A stretch of 64,000 bases of DNA. Source: DRYM01 sp964526225 (lineage in GTDB: Archaea; Thermoproteota; Thermoprotei_A; EX4484-217-1). Within the stretch, counting starts at the first letter, position 1; the number at the start of each line of letters is the position of its first letter. Position numbers and translations under genes: made by a program. The stretch covers positions 1 to 64,000 of the forward strand of contig CAZGLL010000006.1 in the NCBI GenBank assembly GCA_964526225.1, read 5' to 3'. The notes under the pieces are model-generated. The model was not told where the DNA came from, did no database searches, and saw only the letters and a program-made list of their open reading frames with translations. Of the stretch, positions 5,465 to 14,382 are shown in pieces.

Positions 5465-7675
5465 ATGGCGGTTAACGAGAGAAGAGAGGAAGAGAGAAAA
5501 GAAGTAGTTTTGAAGGTCATGGAGGCTAAACAGAAAGATGTTGGTAGGGGAAAAGTTAGAATTGATATTAATGTTATGAAAAAACTCGGTATTGGTCCTG
5601 GGGATATTGTTGAAATTGAAGGTAGAAGGAAAACCGCTGCTATTGCCTGGCCATCCTACGCCGAAGACCAGGGACTAAACATTATAAGAATGGACGGCCT
5701 CATAAGGAAAAACGCCGGAGTAAGCATAGGAGACAAAGTAATAGTGAGGAAAGCAAAAGCAAGACCAGCAACAATGGTTAAACTAGCACCTTCCTCGTTC
5801 AGCATAACAGCTGACGCGGGATTCGCAAGCTACGTTAAAAGAAGACTCATAGACTACCCGCTAGTTGAAGGAGACACTATTCTCATACCCGTACTTGGAC
5901 AAGCAATACCATTTACTGTCGTGGCAACGAAACCCTACGGAGTAGTAATAGTAACACCAGACACGAACGTTATAATCTTAGAGAAACCTGCCGAACAAGC
6001 AAGAGTCCCTAGAGTGACTTACGAAGATATAGGAGGACTGAAGCATGTTATAGAGAAAATAAGAGAACTCGTAGAACTTCCACTTAAGCATCCAGAACTT
6101 TTCAGAAGACTCGGAATAGAGCCTCCTAAGGGTGTTCTTCTCTATGGACCTCCGGGTACAGGTAAAACATTGCTTGCAAAAGCAGTAGCGAACGAAATTG
6201 GAGCGTACTTTATCGCTATTAATGGCCCTGAAATTATGAGTAAATTCTACGGAGAAAGCGAACAAAGACTAAGAGAAATTTTCGAAGAAGCTAAGAAGCA
6301 CGCACCAGCAATAATATTCATAGATGAAATAGATGCGATAGCGCCTAAGAGAGACGAAGTAGTAGGTGAGGTTGAGAGAAGAGTTGTTGCACAATTGCTA
6401 GCTCTAATGGATGGGTTAGAGTCAAGAGGGGATGTAATAGTTATTGCAGCAACAAATAGGCCTCAAGCTCTCGACCCAGCGCTTAGGAGGCCAGGAAGAT
6501 TCGATAGAGAAATAGAGGTTCCATTGCCCGATAAGCAGGGCAGATACGAAATACTACAAATACACACTAGGAACATGCCGCTAGCCAAAGATGTCGACCT
6601 CAAAAAGCTTGCAGAAATGACCCATGGATATACAGGAGCAGACTTAGCGGCACTATGTAGGGAAGCAGCAATGAACGCTTTAAGAAGATATTTACCGCAA
6701 ATAGACTTAACAATGGATCGAATACCTCCGGAAGTACTTGAGAAAATGGAAGTTAGAATGGAAGATTTCCTAAACGCCTATAAGGAAATTGTTCCCTCAG
6801 GTCTAAGAGAAGTTTATGTTGAGGTTCCAGAAGTAAAATGGGATGATATAGGGGATCTTGAGGAGGTGAAACAACAACTAAGGGAAGCTGTTGAATGGCC
6901 TCTAAAATATCCGGAGTCGTTTAGAAGACTAGGAATTAAGCCACCTAAAGGAATTCTCCTATTTGGACCACCGGGTTGTGGTAAAACGCTGGTAGCTAAA
7001 GCAGTAGCTACTGAAAGCGGTGCAAACTTTATCTCAATTAAGGGTCCGGAGGTTCTTAGTAAGTGGGTTGGTGAATCGGAAAGAGCAATACGAGTTACCT
7101 TCAGAAGGGCTAGGCAAGCAGCACCATGCATAATATTCTTTGACGAAATAGACGCAATAGCGCCCATGAGAGGAATAGGTTTAGGAGATAGTCACGTTAC
7201 TGAAAGAGTGGTTAGTCAGCTTCTCACCGAAATGGACGGTATTGAGAAGTTAGAGAATGTTGTTGTTATCGCTGCTACGAATAGACCTGACATACTAGAC
7301 CCAGCACTACTAAGACCAGGAAGATTCGACAAACTAATTTACGTACCCCCACCAGACATTAAGGGCAGATACGAAATTTTCAAGGTTCACACTAGGAATA
7401 TGCCTTTAGCGGAAGACGTAGACTTATGGAGGCTCGCTGAGCTAACTGAGGGATATACTGGAGCAGATATTGAAGCAGTATGTAGAGAAGCAGCTCTAAT
7501 GGCTCTTAGAGAGGACATAAACGCTAAAAATGTAAAAATGAAGCACTTCCTTGAAGCATTGAAGATTATTAGACCATCGATAACTGAGGACATGGTTAAA
7601 ATGTATAAGACTTGGATGGATAGAGCAAGACAAGTACTTCCACGTGGAAAAGCTCAATTAAGCACATTCGTTTAA
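5465..7675 (+). CDS. cdc48: Cdc48/VAT-type AAA+ ATPase, copy 1
   Basis: Cdc48 is a hexameric unfoldase that extracts and unfolds proteins, often upstream of the proteasome. The 736 residues comprise the N domain (double-psi barrel, about 1-185) and two AAA+ modules, each with Walker A (GPPGTGKT, GPPGCGKT), Walker B (IIFIDEIDAIAP, IIFFDEIDAIAP) and arginine-finger segments (RRPGRFDRE, LRPGRFDK). The ATG at 5465 is chosen because GGTGG lies 8 nt upstream; a GTG-initiated frame from 5423 would add 14 unlikely residues. No C-terminal HbYX proteasome-docking motif is seen (it ends STFV). Two segments (6119-6277 and 7022-7331) are identical in DNA to the second cdc48 at 35.6 kb. Confidence 0.97.
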   Translation: MAVNERREEERKEVVLKVMEAKQKDVGRGKVRIDINVMKKLGIGPGDIVEIEGRRKTAAIAWPSYAEDQGLNIIRMDGLIRKNAGVSIGDKVIVRKAKARPATMVKLAPSSFSITADAGFASYVKRRLIDYPLVEGDTILIPVLGQAIPFTVVATKPYGVVIVTPDTNVIILEKPAEQARVPRVTYEDIGGLKHVIEKIRELVELPLKHPELFRRLGIEPPKGVLLYGPPGTGKTLLAKAVANEIGAYFIAINGPEIMSKFYGESEQRLREIFEEAKKHAPAIIFIDEIDAIAPKRDEVVGEVERRVVAQLLALMDGLESRGDVIVIAATNRPQALDPALRRPGRFDREIEVPLPDKQGRYEILQIHTRNMPLAKDVDLKKLAEMTHGYTGADLAALCREAAMNALRRYLPQIDLTMDRIPPEVLEKMEVRMEDFLNAYKEIVPSGLREVYVEVPEVKWDDIGDLEEVKQQLREAVEWPLKYPESFRRLGIKPPKGILLFGPPGCGKTLVAKAVATESGANFISIKGPEVLSKWVGESERAIRVTFRRARQAAPCIIFFDEIDAIAPMRGIGLGDSHVTERVVSQLLTEMDGIEKLENVVVIAATNRPDILDPALLRPGRFDKLIYVPPPDIKGRYEIFKVHTRNMPLAEDVDLWRLAELTEGYTGADIEAVCREAALMALREDINAKNVKMKHFLEALKIIRPSITEDMVKMYKTWMDRARQVLPRGKAQLSTFV
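6119..6277 (+). repeat. identity tract 1 with second cdc48 (159 bp)
   Basis: These 159 bases are identical to 36278-36436. They encode the first Walker A region of both Cdc48 paralogues. Identity stops abruptly on both sides, including at third codon positions (ATA versus ATC before it; ATT-TTC versus GTG-TTT after it). This is the pattern of gene conversion rather than protein-level constraint. Confidence 0.95.
7022..7331 (+). repeat. identity tract 2 with second cdc48 (310 bp)
   Basis: These 310 bases are identical to 37184-37493, covering the second AAA+ module from just after Walker A through the arginine-finger region. Synonymous sites are identical throughout, whereas flanking sequence in the same conserved domain differs freely. 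Confidence 0.95.
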
Positions 7676-7799
7676 AATACGAAAACCTTTTAATACAATT
7701 TTCAATAAACATTGTTTAGATGTAAGATTTAGTTCTTAGAACATTAGTTGGCTAAACACTGTCTAAACCTTTAATAGTGTTATATGAGATGAATCGGGA

Positions 7800-8033
7800 A
7801 TGCCTATATGGAATCCAGAGCCCTTAGTTAACATAGTCTTAGCGTTATTGAAGGTTTCGAGAGATGGAAAGTTAAGAGAGGACGAAATACTTAGGATGCT
7901 AAAATACACTTATTCTGAAATATCTAGGAAAGAACTCCTTAAAACACTTATGCTATTAGAAATTAGGGGGCTCATTAAGGTTGTGATGGCTAAAGAGGAC
8001 TTGTTAGTAGCTGAATTAGTAAAGGAAGATTGA
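7800..8033 (+). CDS. small winged-helix-like protein, unknown role
   Basis: The 77 residues form a helix-turn-helix-like pattern (LREDEILRMLKYTYSEISRK, then LKTLMLLEIRGLIKVV), resembling a winged helix with its recognition helix and wing. It could bind DNA or be part of a protein complex. I do not recognise a named family. The ATG at 7800 follows an AT-rich promoter-like segment (TTTAATAGTGTTATATG, 7770-7786). It lies 66 nt before fen and on the same strand, so a joint transcript is possible. Confidence 0.7.
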   Translation: MPIWNPEPLVNIVLALLKVSRDGKLREDEILRMLKYTYSEISRKELLKTLMLLEIRGLIKVVMAKEDLLVAELVKED

Positions 8034-8099
8034 AACGCCATATTTAGGTAAAGAGATAAAAGAGTGAAAGCTCCCTACAATACCTATGGGAGAGAGGTA

Positions 8100-9146
8100 G
8101 TGGGTGTAAATCTTAAAGAACTTATACCTGACCAAGCAAGGAAAACTATTGAGCTCATCGAATTAAAAGGTAAAGTCGTAAGCATAGACGGCTACAATGC
8201 GTTATACCAATTCTTAACCGCAATAAGACAGCCCGATGGAACACCATTGAGAGATAGTAAGGGAAGAATAACTAGCCACTTAAGCGGACTATTTTATAGA
8301 ACAATAAATCTTTTAGAACATGGTATTAAACCTGTATATGTTTTCGACGGTAAACCCCCGGAACTTAAAGCTATGGAAATTGCTAGAAGGAAGAAAATCA
8401 AGGAGGAGGCGGTTAAAAAGTATGAAGAAGCATTGGCTAAAGGCGATTTAGAAGCTGCAAAAAGATATGCTCAAATGGCCTCTAAACTAACAGAGGACAT
8501 GGTAGATGCAGCTAAGAAACTACTTACAGCAATGGGCATTCCATGGGTCCAAGCCCCCGCTGAAGGTGAAGCACAAGCTGCACATATGGCTGCTAAGGGA
8601 GATGTTTGGGCAACTGGAAGCCAAGACTACGACTCACTACTTTTCGGAGCTCCTAGGCTTGTAAGAAACCTAACAATAACTGGTAAGAGGAAGCTTCCAA
8701 GAAAAGACGTTTACGTAGAGATAAAGCCTGAGGTGATAATTTTAGACGAACTATTAAAGACTCTAGGAATAACTAGGGAGCAACTAATAGACATAGCTAT
8801 CCTCTTAGGTACAGACTATAATCCTGAAGGAGTTAAGGGTATAGGTCCGAAGACAGCACTAAGATACATTAAAACATATGGTTCCCTTGAAAAAGTGCTT
8901 AAAGTAGTTAAAGCCGAGTTCCCAGTAGACCCATTAAAGATAAAGGAGTATTTCCTTAACCCTCCCGTAACAGACAATTACAAAATAGAATGGAAAGAAC
9001 CTAACAAAGAAGAGGTAATCAAAATACTAGTTTACGAGTACGACTTCTCCGAAACGCGCGTTAAGAACGCGCTCAATAGATTAGAGAAAGCATATAGAGA
9101 GCACGTAAAGACGAAGCAGCTAGGATTAGATATGTGGTTTAGATAG
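8100..9146 (+). CDS. fen: flap endonuclease FEN1
   Basis: FEN1 removes 5' flaps during Okazaki fragment maturation and repair. From the GTG at 8100 the protein begins VGVNLKELIPD, the family N terminus, and is 348 residues, the usual archaeal length; a longer frame from 8064 adds 12 non-homologous residues. Catalytic acidic segments are visible (SIDGYNALYQ, YVFDGKPPE, PAEGEAQAA, ATGSQDYDSLLFG, LLGTDYNPEG). The C terminus QLGLDMWF is a PCNA-interacting (PIP) box. It ends 5 nt from the convergent pcm gene. Confidence 0.96.
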   Translation: MGVNLKELIPDQARKTIELIELKGKVVSIDGYNALYQFLTAIRQPDGTPLRDSKGRITSHLSGLFYRTINLLEHGIKPVYVFDGKPPELKAMEIARRKKIKEEAVKKYEEALAKGDLEAAKRYAQMASKLTEDMVDAAKKLLTAMGIPWVQAPAEGEAQAAHMAAKGDVWATGSQDYDSLLFGAPRLVRNLTITGKRKLPRKDVYVEIKPEVIILDELLKTLGITREQLIDIAILLGTDYNPEGVKGIGPKTALRYIKTYGSLEKVLKVVKAEFPVDPLKIKEYFLNPPVTDNYKIEWKEPNKEEVIKILVYEYDFSETRVKNALNRLEKAYREHVKTKQLGLDMWFR

Positions 9147-9151
9147 CGGAA

Positions 9152-9841
9152 CTATTGGTTTTCGCTCCAACCATACTCGCCAACAAGAGGGACGAAAACG
9201 CATGGCGTTACAGTTTCTCTCATAAATTCCTTAGGACCCTTCTTTTCAATAACGTACAAGTGCTGTAGATATCTTGAACCAACAGGTATCACTAACTTTC
9301 CTCCTACCTTAAGTTGTTCGAGAAGAGGCTCAGGAGGCTTAGGGGCGGCAGCAGTCACAATTATCCTGTCGTAAGGTGCTTTTTCAGGGTAACCTAATGT
9401 GCCATCACCAACTATTACTGTAACTCTATCGGAATACCCTGTTTTTTCAAGGTTCTTTTTTGCGAATTCTGCGAGTTCAGGAATTCTCTCTATCGTGTAT
9501 ACATGACCCTTTATTGGAGACTCTTCCGGAGCAACAACTTCCGCAATTACTGCCGCATGATATCCCGAACCCGTGCCTATCTCTAAAACATTATGACCAA
9601 TGTCTAAGTCAGCTACTTCGCACATAAGCGCGACCATGTGAGGAGCACTAATTGTCTGGCCTTTAAGTATTGGAAGAGGCGAATCAACGTATGCATATTT
9701 CCTATATTCGGAGAGAACGAATTCTTCCCTAGGAACCTTAAGCATAGCTTTCTTTACTTTCTCAGAACGTATTACTCCCTCAAGCTCAAGTTGCCTTATA
9801 AGCTTCCTTCTCTCGCTAGCGAAATCTATTTCGTCAAACAA
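9152..9841 (-). CDS. pcm: protein-L-isoaspartate O-methyltransferase
   Basis: Pcm methylates isoaspartyl residues arising in aged proteins so that they revert to aspartate. The SAM-binding motif VLEIGTGSGYHAAVIAEV (around residues 80-97), the preceding GQTISAPHMVALM substrate motif, and DRIIVTAAAPKPPEPLLEQL are diagnostic. At 229 residues it has a normal archaeal length. It is a single gene convergent with fen and divergent from the DUF371 gene. Confidence 0.96.
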   Translation of the reverse strand: MFDEIDFASERRKLIRQLELEGVIRSEKVKKAMLKVPREEFVLSEYRKYAYVDSPLPILKGQTISAPHMVALMCEVADLDIGHNVLEIGTGSGYHAAVIAEVVAPEESPIKGHVYTIERIPELAEFAKKNLEKTGYSDRVTVIVGDGTLGYPEKAPYDRIIVTAAAPKPPEPLLEQLKVGGKLVIPVGSRYLQHLYVIEKKGPKEFMRETVTPCVFVPLVGEYGWSENQ

Positions 9842-9924
9842 AATCTGACTCCCTAAAATACCTTATTACAACATTAACTCTTATATTTATCACGTAACAT
9901 CCTTAACTTAACACGGTGTTTGCA

Positions 9925-10362
9925 ATGAAGATTGCCATGGAAAGAATAGTTGCTTACGGGCACCCTAACGTTAAAGCAACCCATAGAACAACTTTCGAAA
10001 TAACCAAGGAGTCATGGCTAACACCTAGAGGGGACTGTATAATAGGTGTAAATGCCTCGAAATCCCCTAGGGAATTCAGTAAAGAACTAAAGGATCTTCT
10101 CAAGAAAGACAACACCTTAGTCATAGTGGTTTTACTAACAGAAAACAGCTACGACTACGCACTAGGCTATGGTTCATCAAAACTCACATTAACTGATGAT
10201 ACGAGAAGCATTTTTAGAAAAAGCAACTTCACTTCACCAAACACTGTAGCTATATTAATGAATAAAGCCGCTAAAGACTTGAGAAAAGACCTTATAGAAG
10301 ATTTAAAGAGAGGATCAAGACTTGACGTAATAATTTTAGCATTAAACCCTTACATGATGTAA
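9925..10362 (+). CDS. DUF371 family protein
   Basis: This conserved archaeal protein has no established function. Recognisable family features are the start IVAYGHPNVKATHRTTFE, the middle CIIGVNASKSP, and the end LDVIILALNPYMM. The ATG at 9925 gives 145 residues and has GGTG 6 nt before it; a GTG 9 nt upstream is less likely. Its 3' end overlaps the convergent trm5 gene by 13 nt. Confidence 0.85.
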   Translation: MKIAMERIVAYGHPNVKATHRTTFEITKESWLTPRGDCIIGVNASKSPREFSKELKDLLKKDNTLVIVVLLTENSYDYALGYGSSKLTLTDDTRSIFRKSNFTSPNTVAILMNKAAKDLRKDLIEDLKRGSRLDVIILALNPYMM

Positions 10363-11378
10363 GCGTCAATAACATAAAGTTTCTTTGTAGGTGAAACTTC
10401 AAGAACCCTTCTTACACCTAATATTTTAACTATTCTCCTACCATACCTTACGACTTCGCTTATAAGCTCATGCAGAGGCTCGGTTGATGTTTGAGAGAAG
10501 CGATAATAATGAATTATCCCCCCTTCATCACTTATTAGCTTGGCAGCATTTCTAATGAACATATGGGATAAGCCGGGTAAATTCATTATTATTCTATTAA
10601 ATTTCTTATTAAGAAAACGTTCCGATCTAGAGGAATCAGCATGAATAGGCATAACTACCCCTTTTAACCTATTTATTTTTAAGCTTTCATTAATTGATTT
10701 AACAGCATAGGGATTTATGTCGAGAGCCACAACCTCCACACTCTTGTGCTTAGCGATAATTATGGAGAACCCTCCTATTCCAGCGAACATATCCAATATT
10801 TTTTCACTATCAGATGCAAGTTCGCTAATTCTCCTATGTTCATAGCTGAGTGAAGGATTAACGTATACTTTACCTATGTAAACGACAAATTTACAACCAT
10901 GTTCAACATACAATGTTTTGTTAACATGAGCTCCTGCAATAAGTTTTAAAGGGAGAATTCTTTCTGTACCCGATGTTTCACCTACGATAGCGTAGACTGC
11001 TTTCTTATTTCTATGGAATTTTAGGAGGGCATTTCCAATTTCTTCCCAGTATTTTTCGGGAACATTGTTTAGACGTATGAGTATTACATCTCCAACTATA
11101 TCGTATGAGGAAGGTAGTTTCTCATACACTTTCTGAGGCAATTTATTTACGAGGAAATCTCTGTATGTTCTAATATAGCTTCTCCTTCTCGGGCTACATT
11201 CAACAATCGCGGGGTTTATATGTGTAAGTGAGGGAGGAATTTTAGACTCCGTTAAGGGAATTAGAATATACTCTTTCTCCCTAACTATCTCGTATGAGCT
11301 ATTAACTAAGCCCAACTTTCTAAGAATTTTAAGAACATATTCTCCGCACTCCTTTTTTATCTTTAAACAATACGTCAT
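10350..11378 (-). CDS. trm5: tRNA (guanine37-N1)-methyltransferase Trm5
   Basis: Trm5 makes m1G37 next to the anticodon, which prevents frameshifting. The 342 residues from the ATG at 11378 begin MTYCLKIKK, as in archaeal Trm5. The methyltransferase domain contains DMFAGIGGFSI (SAM binding) and the catalytic NLPG loop (IIMNLPGLS). The frame extends upstream to a TTG at 11405, but the ATG fits homologues better. The gene diverges from nadK with about 70 bases between starts and converges on the DUF371 gene. Confidence 0.93.
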   Translation of the reverse strand: MTYCLKIKKECGEYVLKILRKLGLVNSSYEIVREKEYILIPLTESKIPPSLTHINPAIVECSPRRRSYIRTYRDFLVNKLPQKVYEKLPSSYDIVGDVILIRLNNVPEKYWEEIGNALLKFHRNKKAVYAIVGETSGTERILPLKLIAGAHVNKTLYVEHGCKFVVYIGKVYVNPSLSYEHRRISELASDSEKILDMFAGIGGFSIIIAKHKSVEVVALDINPYAVKSINESLKINRLKGVVMPIHADSSRSERFLNKKFNRIIMNLPGLSHMFIRNAAKLISDEGGIIHYYRFSQTSTEPLHELISEVVRYGRRIVKILGVRRVLEVSPTKKLYVIDAYIM

Positions 11379-11450
11379 AGCATTAACCTTCTCTACTCTA
11401 AACAAATTTAAGATTCGACATATAATTGGTTTTGTGAGGTTAAGAAAGAT

Positions 11451-12299
11451 ATGGTGGCTATAGCGCTAACGTCAAGAATAGATAAAGCTGAGGCATTATC
11501 TCTAGCTAGAAAGCTAGCTTCAGAAATCATCGATGCCATAGATAAGCTATACGTAGATGTATCACTTAAGCCTCACATAGGTTTAAAACATAGTAAAGTA
11601 GAGTTCTTCGACATAGAGAATTTTGGAAGTTTAAAGGTGGATATTGCAGTAGTTATTGGCGGTGACGGTTCAATACTTAGACTACTACATTACTTTGGAG
11701 AGAAAAACCCACCATACATTTTCAGCATAAACATGGGAAGATACGGTTTCCTCTCCGAAATATCCCCTAAAAACTCAATTAACCTTCTCAAAGAAATTAT
11801 TAGAGAAAATAGAAGAGTTGAAGTTGTTTATAAACCTAGAATAGTAGGTTACGTTGGAAACAAAAAGCTACCTCCTGTACTTAACGACTATGTAATTTTA
11901 GCTCCGAGATTGAAAATTGTTCATCTAAAACTTACAAAGGTAAGAACTGGGGAAACAGTGTACGACATATATGCTGATGGAATAATAGTTTCTCCAACAT
12001 CCGGGTCCACAGGTTACTCCCTAAGCGCTGGCGGACCTGTTATTGATGAAGATCTTTCAGCAATAGTAACTACACCTATGAATCCTATGCAGTTAAGAGC
12101 GAGACCTGTTGTTTTCAGTATTAATGAGGAGTTAGAAGTGAAGGTACTTGATAGGGAAGTTGAAGTATATTCTGACGGATTTCTATGTTGCAAAATTGCT
12201 GAAGGTGAAGGAGTTAAAATAATGTTCTGGGATAAAGTAGGTTTCTTTAGAGAGAAAAGACAGTACTATGATAAGATAATGCGGAGAGACTATGTGTGA
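11451..12299 (+). CDS. nadK: NAD kinase
   Basis: NAD kinase phosphorylates NAD to NADP. The GGDG phosphate-binding motif is at residues 70-73 (VVIGGDGSILRLL), followed by INMGRYGFLSE, the NDYVI strand, and the SPTSGSTGYSLSAGGP motif. At 282 residues it matches archaeal enzymes. GAGGT precedes the start. Its last 8 nt overlap nob1, so the two are translationally coupled. Confidence 0.95.
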   Translation: MVAIALTSRIDKAEALSLARKLASEIIDAIDKLYVDVSLKPHIGLKHSKVEFFDIENFGSLKVDIAVVIGGDGSILRLLHYFGEKNPPYIFSINMGRYGFLSEISPKNSINLLKEIIRENRRVEVVYKPRIVGYVGNKKLPPVLNDYVILAPRLKIVHLKLTKVRTGETVYDIYADGIIVSPTSGSTGYSLSAGGPVIDEDLSAIVTTPMNPMQLRARPVVFSINEELEVKVLDREVEVYSDGFLCCKIAEGEGVKIMFWDKVGFFREKRQYYDKIMRRDYV

Positions 12300-12795
12300 A
12301 AATAAGGTTCCGGTTTTAGATACAGCAGCGCTTATTACAAAAATTATTCTTCAAATACCTACTAAGCAATATACTGTAGCCGAAGTCTTAGATGAGGTCA
12401 GGGATGAGGAAAGTAGGAAAGCATTAAGAATTGCTTTGGAAGCAGGAAAGCTTTCCATAATGAAACCTAGTGAGGAATCTCTTAGGAAAGTTAGGGAAGT
12501 AGCTAGGGAAATAGGGGAATTACCGAATCTATCGAATACAGACTTGGCTGTAGCCGCTTTAGCTCTTGATTTTAAAAGTAGGGGATTAGAACCTGTAATT
12601 TACACTGACGACTACTCTCTGCAGAACCTAGCCAAAAGCTTAGGAATAGAGTTTCATCCCATAAGAACACGTGGCATAGTTGAGAAGAGAAAGTACATGG
12701 TTTATTGTCCAGCATGCGGCTATGTCGCCTCTAGCGAAAACGAGAAATCATGTCCAAGATGTGGGCATAGGCTCTCTAGAAAACCTATTTCTTAA
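12292..12795 (+). CDS. nob1: rRNA maturation endonuclease Nob1
   Basis: Nob1 cleaves the 3' end of pre-16S rRNA. Residues 7-120 form a PIN nuclease domain with the acidic residues of VLDTAALI, SNTDLAVAAL and YTDDYSLQN. Residues 139-161 form the zinc ribbon (YCPACGY...CPRCGHRL). At 167 residues it is a normal archaeal Nob1. The start overlaps the end of nadK, and the 3' end overlaps the convergent methyltransferase gene by 11 nt. Confidence 0.94.
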   Translation: MCENKVPVLDTAALITKIILQIPTKQYTVAEVLDEVRDEESRKALRIALEAGKLSIMKPSEESLRKVREVAREIGELPNLSNTDLAVAALALDFKSRGLEPVIYTDDYSLQNLAKSLGIEFHPIRTRGIVEKRKYMVYCPACGYVASSENEKSCPRCGHRLSRKPIS

Positions 12796-13954
12796 TAAGC
12801 TTCGCAATAAAGTACCCCGTAACATCATGTATATGTGGATGGAATCTCATAAAGAAATAACCTTTATCACCTAATCCCTTTGACCCGAGAGAACCATATT
12901 TCGCTTCCACAGGTTCAAACCCGTATTTTTCAACGGTCTCCTCAATTACTTCCTCATTCTCCTCTAAAGTAACAGTGCATGTTGAATAAACCAACACGCC
13001 CCCTTTCCTTAAAAGTTCATACGCTGGCTTAAAGAACTGTATCTGGTAGTTCCTTAAATCAACAATATCTTTATACCTCTTGGAATCATAGAGTTTAGGC
13101 CTAACACCCAACGATGAACACGGAGGATCAATAAGCACTCTATCCACTTTACCACGTAACGAAGGATAATCGACGTGTAAGTATCTTGAATCCGCTAAGT
13201 GAATCTCAATATTAACCTTCATTCTCTTAAACTCCCTAACCATTTTAGCAATCCTCTTTTTGGAATGGTCGAAAGCTAAAACCCTTGCTTCACCCTTGGT
13301 AAGCTGATATATGTGCGAAGCTTTCCCGCCAGGTGCAGCACACATATCAACAATTAATTCTCTTGGCTGTGGATCTAGAATTTTAGAAACCAACATTGCG
13401 GGAAAACTTTGCTCATACAATGCTCCTTCAGCGAATTCCGGAAACTCCCTAATCTTAGGAGCCCTATACTTGGAAATAACAACTTCAACAACTAATCCTC
13501 TCCTAACCTTACCTACATCTCTAGGGTCGATCCTAAAGTAGCCCCAACCAACGGGTTCTAGGAGGGGAGAAACAACAGTTACAGGAGCGTTTCTTCTAAC
13601 ATGTCCCACAGCCTTCAAAACCCCTGGAGCGTAAACATGAGAACCTAAATAAACGCTTTCAGCAGTTCTCTTATCAACAATAACGATACCATCCTCAATA
13701 GGTACTTTGTAGGGTCCTTCAATGGGGAAAAATACGGCTTCCTCAACGTTTTCATCGGGAAATACCTTAATTCCTCTGTTTCTTAACGACTCAATAACTT
13801 CATATCTATTCCGAATTAAAGCATTAACTCTAACATAGAGTCTTTTACCAGGTTCCCTAATGGATTTAAGAAAGGCAAGAAACTTGCTACCGTAAACTCT
13901 CTTTAAAGAACTGATTACGTCTTCATCGTATTTGAAAAATTTAAGCACTTCCAT
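12785..13954 (-). CDS. PUA-domain tRNA/rRNA m5C methyltransferase (NSUN6-like)
   Basis: This enzyme of the RsmB/Nop2/Sun family methylates cytosine in RNA. It has an N-terminal region, a PUA RNA-binding domain (about 110-200), and a methyltransferase domain with CAAPGGKASH (SAM), DPPCSS (motif IV) and STCTVT (catalytic Cys in motif VI). The layout and the 389-residue length resemble archaeal NSUN6-type enzymes acting on the tRNA acceptor end. That target is inference. The ATG at 13954 is chosen because the frame further upstream reads through intergenic DNA and into the tRNA-Leu antisense. Confidence 0.9.
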   Translation of the reverse strand: MEVLKFFKYDEDVISSLKRVYGSKFLAFLKSIREPGKRLYVRVNALIRNRYEVIESLRNRGIKVFPDENVEEAVFFPIEGPYKVPIEDGIVIVDKRTAESVYLGSHVYAPGVLKAVGHVRRNAPVTVVSPLLEPVGWGYFRIDPRDVGKVRRGLVVEVVISKYRAPKIREFPEFAEGALYEQSFPAMLVSKILDPQPRELIVDMCAAPGGKASHIYQLTKGEARVLAFDHSKKRIAKMVREFKRMKVNIEIHLADSRYLHVDYPSLRGKVDRVLIDPPCSSLGVRPKLYDSKRYKDIVDLRNYQIQFFKPAYELLRKGGVLVYSTCTVTLEENEEVIEETVEKYGFEPVEAKYGSLGSKGLGDKGYFFMRFHPHIHDVTGYFIAKLIKK

Positions 13955-14073
13955 AGTTTCACAACGGAGTAGTTTAGAATTAACGTGCACATAAAGGTTT
14001 ATGGGGATAATGCAATGCTTAAAATATAGTGCATGTTTGCGGGAATGGGTTCTGAAGAACTTATTTGTGTTTT

Positions 14074-14161
14074 TGGTGCGGGGGGTGGGATTTGAACCCA
14101 CGCAGGCCTACGCCATCGGGGCCTAAGCCCGACCCCTTTGTCCTAGCTCGGGCACCCCCGC
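14074..14161 (-). tRNA. tRNA-Leu(TAG)
   Basis: The reverse strand folds into a complete class II tRNA: acceptor GCGGGGG/CCCCCGC, A73 and encoded CCA; anticodon stem TCGGG/CCCGA with loop CTTAGGC, giving anticodon TAG; a long variable arm (TGGCGTAGGCCTGC); and T arm GTGGG-TTCAAAT-CCCAC. Anticodon and long variable arm agree on leucine. No intron is present. It reads CUA-family leucine codons. Confidence 0.96.
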
Positions 14162-14230
14162 ACATTCACAGATAGTGTTTATTTACTCTGCTTATAAGTT
14201 TTAACTGATAAGCTATGGTTATTTTGTTTT

Positions 14231-14339
14231 TGGAGCCGCCGGCGGGATTTGAACCCGCGACCACCAGCTCTCTCGGGGAGGTAGGGAGTTCATGATTACC
14301 CTACGAGGCTGGCGCTCTACCGAGCTGAGCTACGGCGGC
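14231..14339 (-). tRNA. tRNA-Thr(CGT) with a 32-nt BHB intron
   Basis: Exon 1 is 14339-14302 and exon 2 is 14269-14231; the intron is 14301-14270. Acceptor GCCGCCG/CGGCGGC, T73 and CCA are encoded, and D arm GCTC/GAGC and anticodon stem CCAGC/GCTGG are perfect. The loop before the intron is CTCGTA, giving anticodon CGT (threonine). The splice sites fit a canonical bulge-helix-bulge: central helix CTCG/CGAG, bulges TA|G and AG|A, cut after position 37. U73 is usual for archaeal tRNA-Thr. EndA encoded at 44.6 kb would remove this intron. Confidence 0.95.
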
Positions 14340-14382
14340 GCTTCTGCATTTACTGTATTGGATGTTTGGGGGTTTTAAAATT

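Noticed and set aside
5978..7593. Reverse-strand ORFs across the first cdc48 gene
   Set aside because: Antisense shadows of a highly conserved gene; no ribosome-binding sites. The same shadow recurs in the second cdc48 because the DNA is identical.
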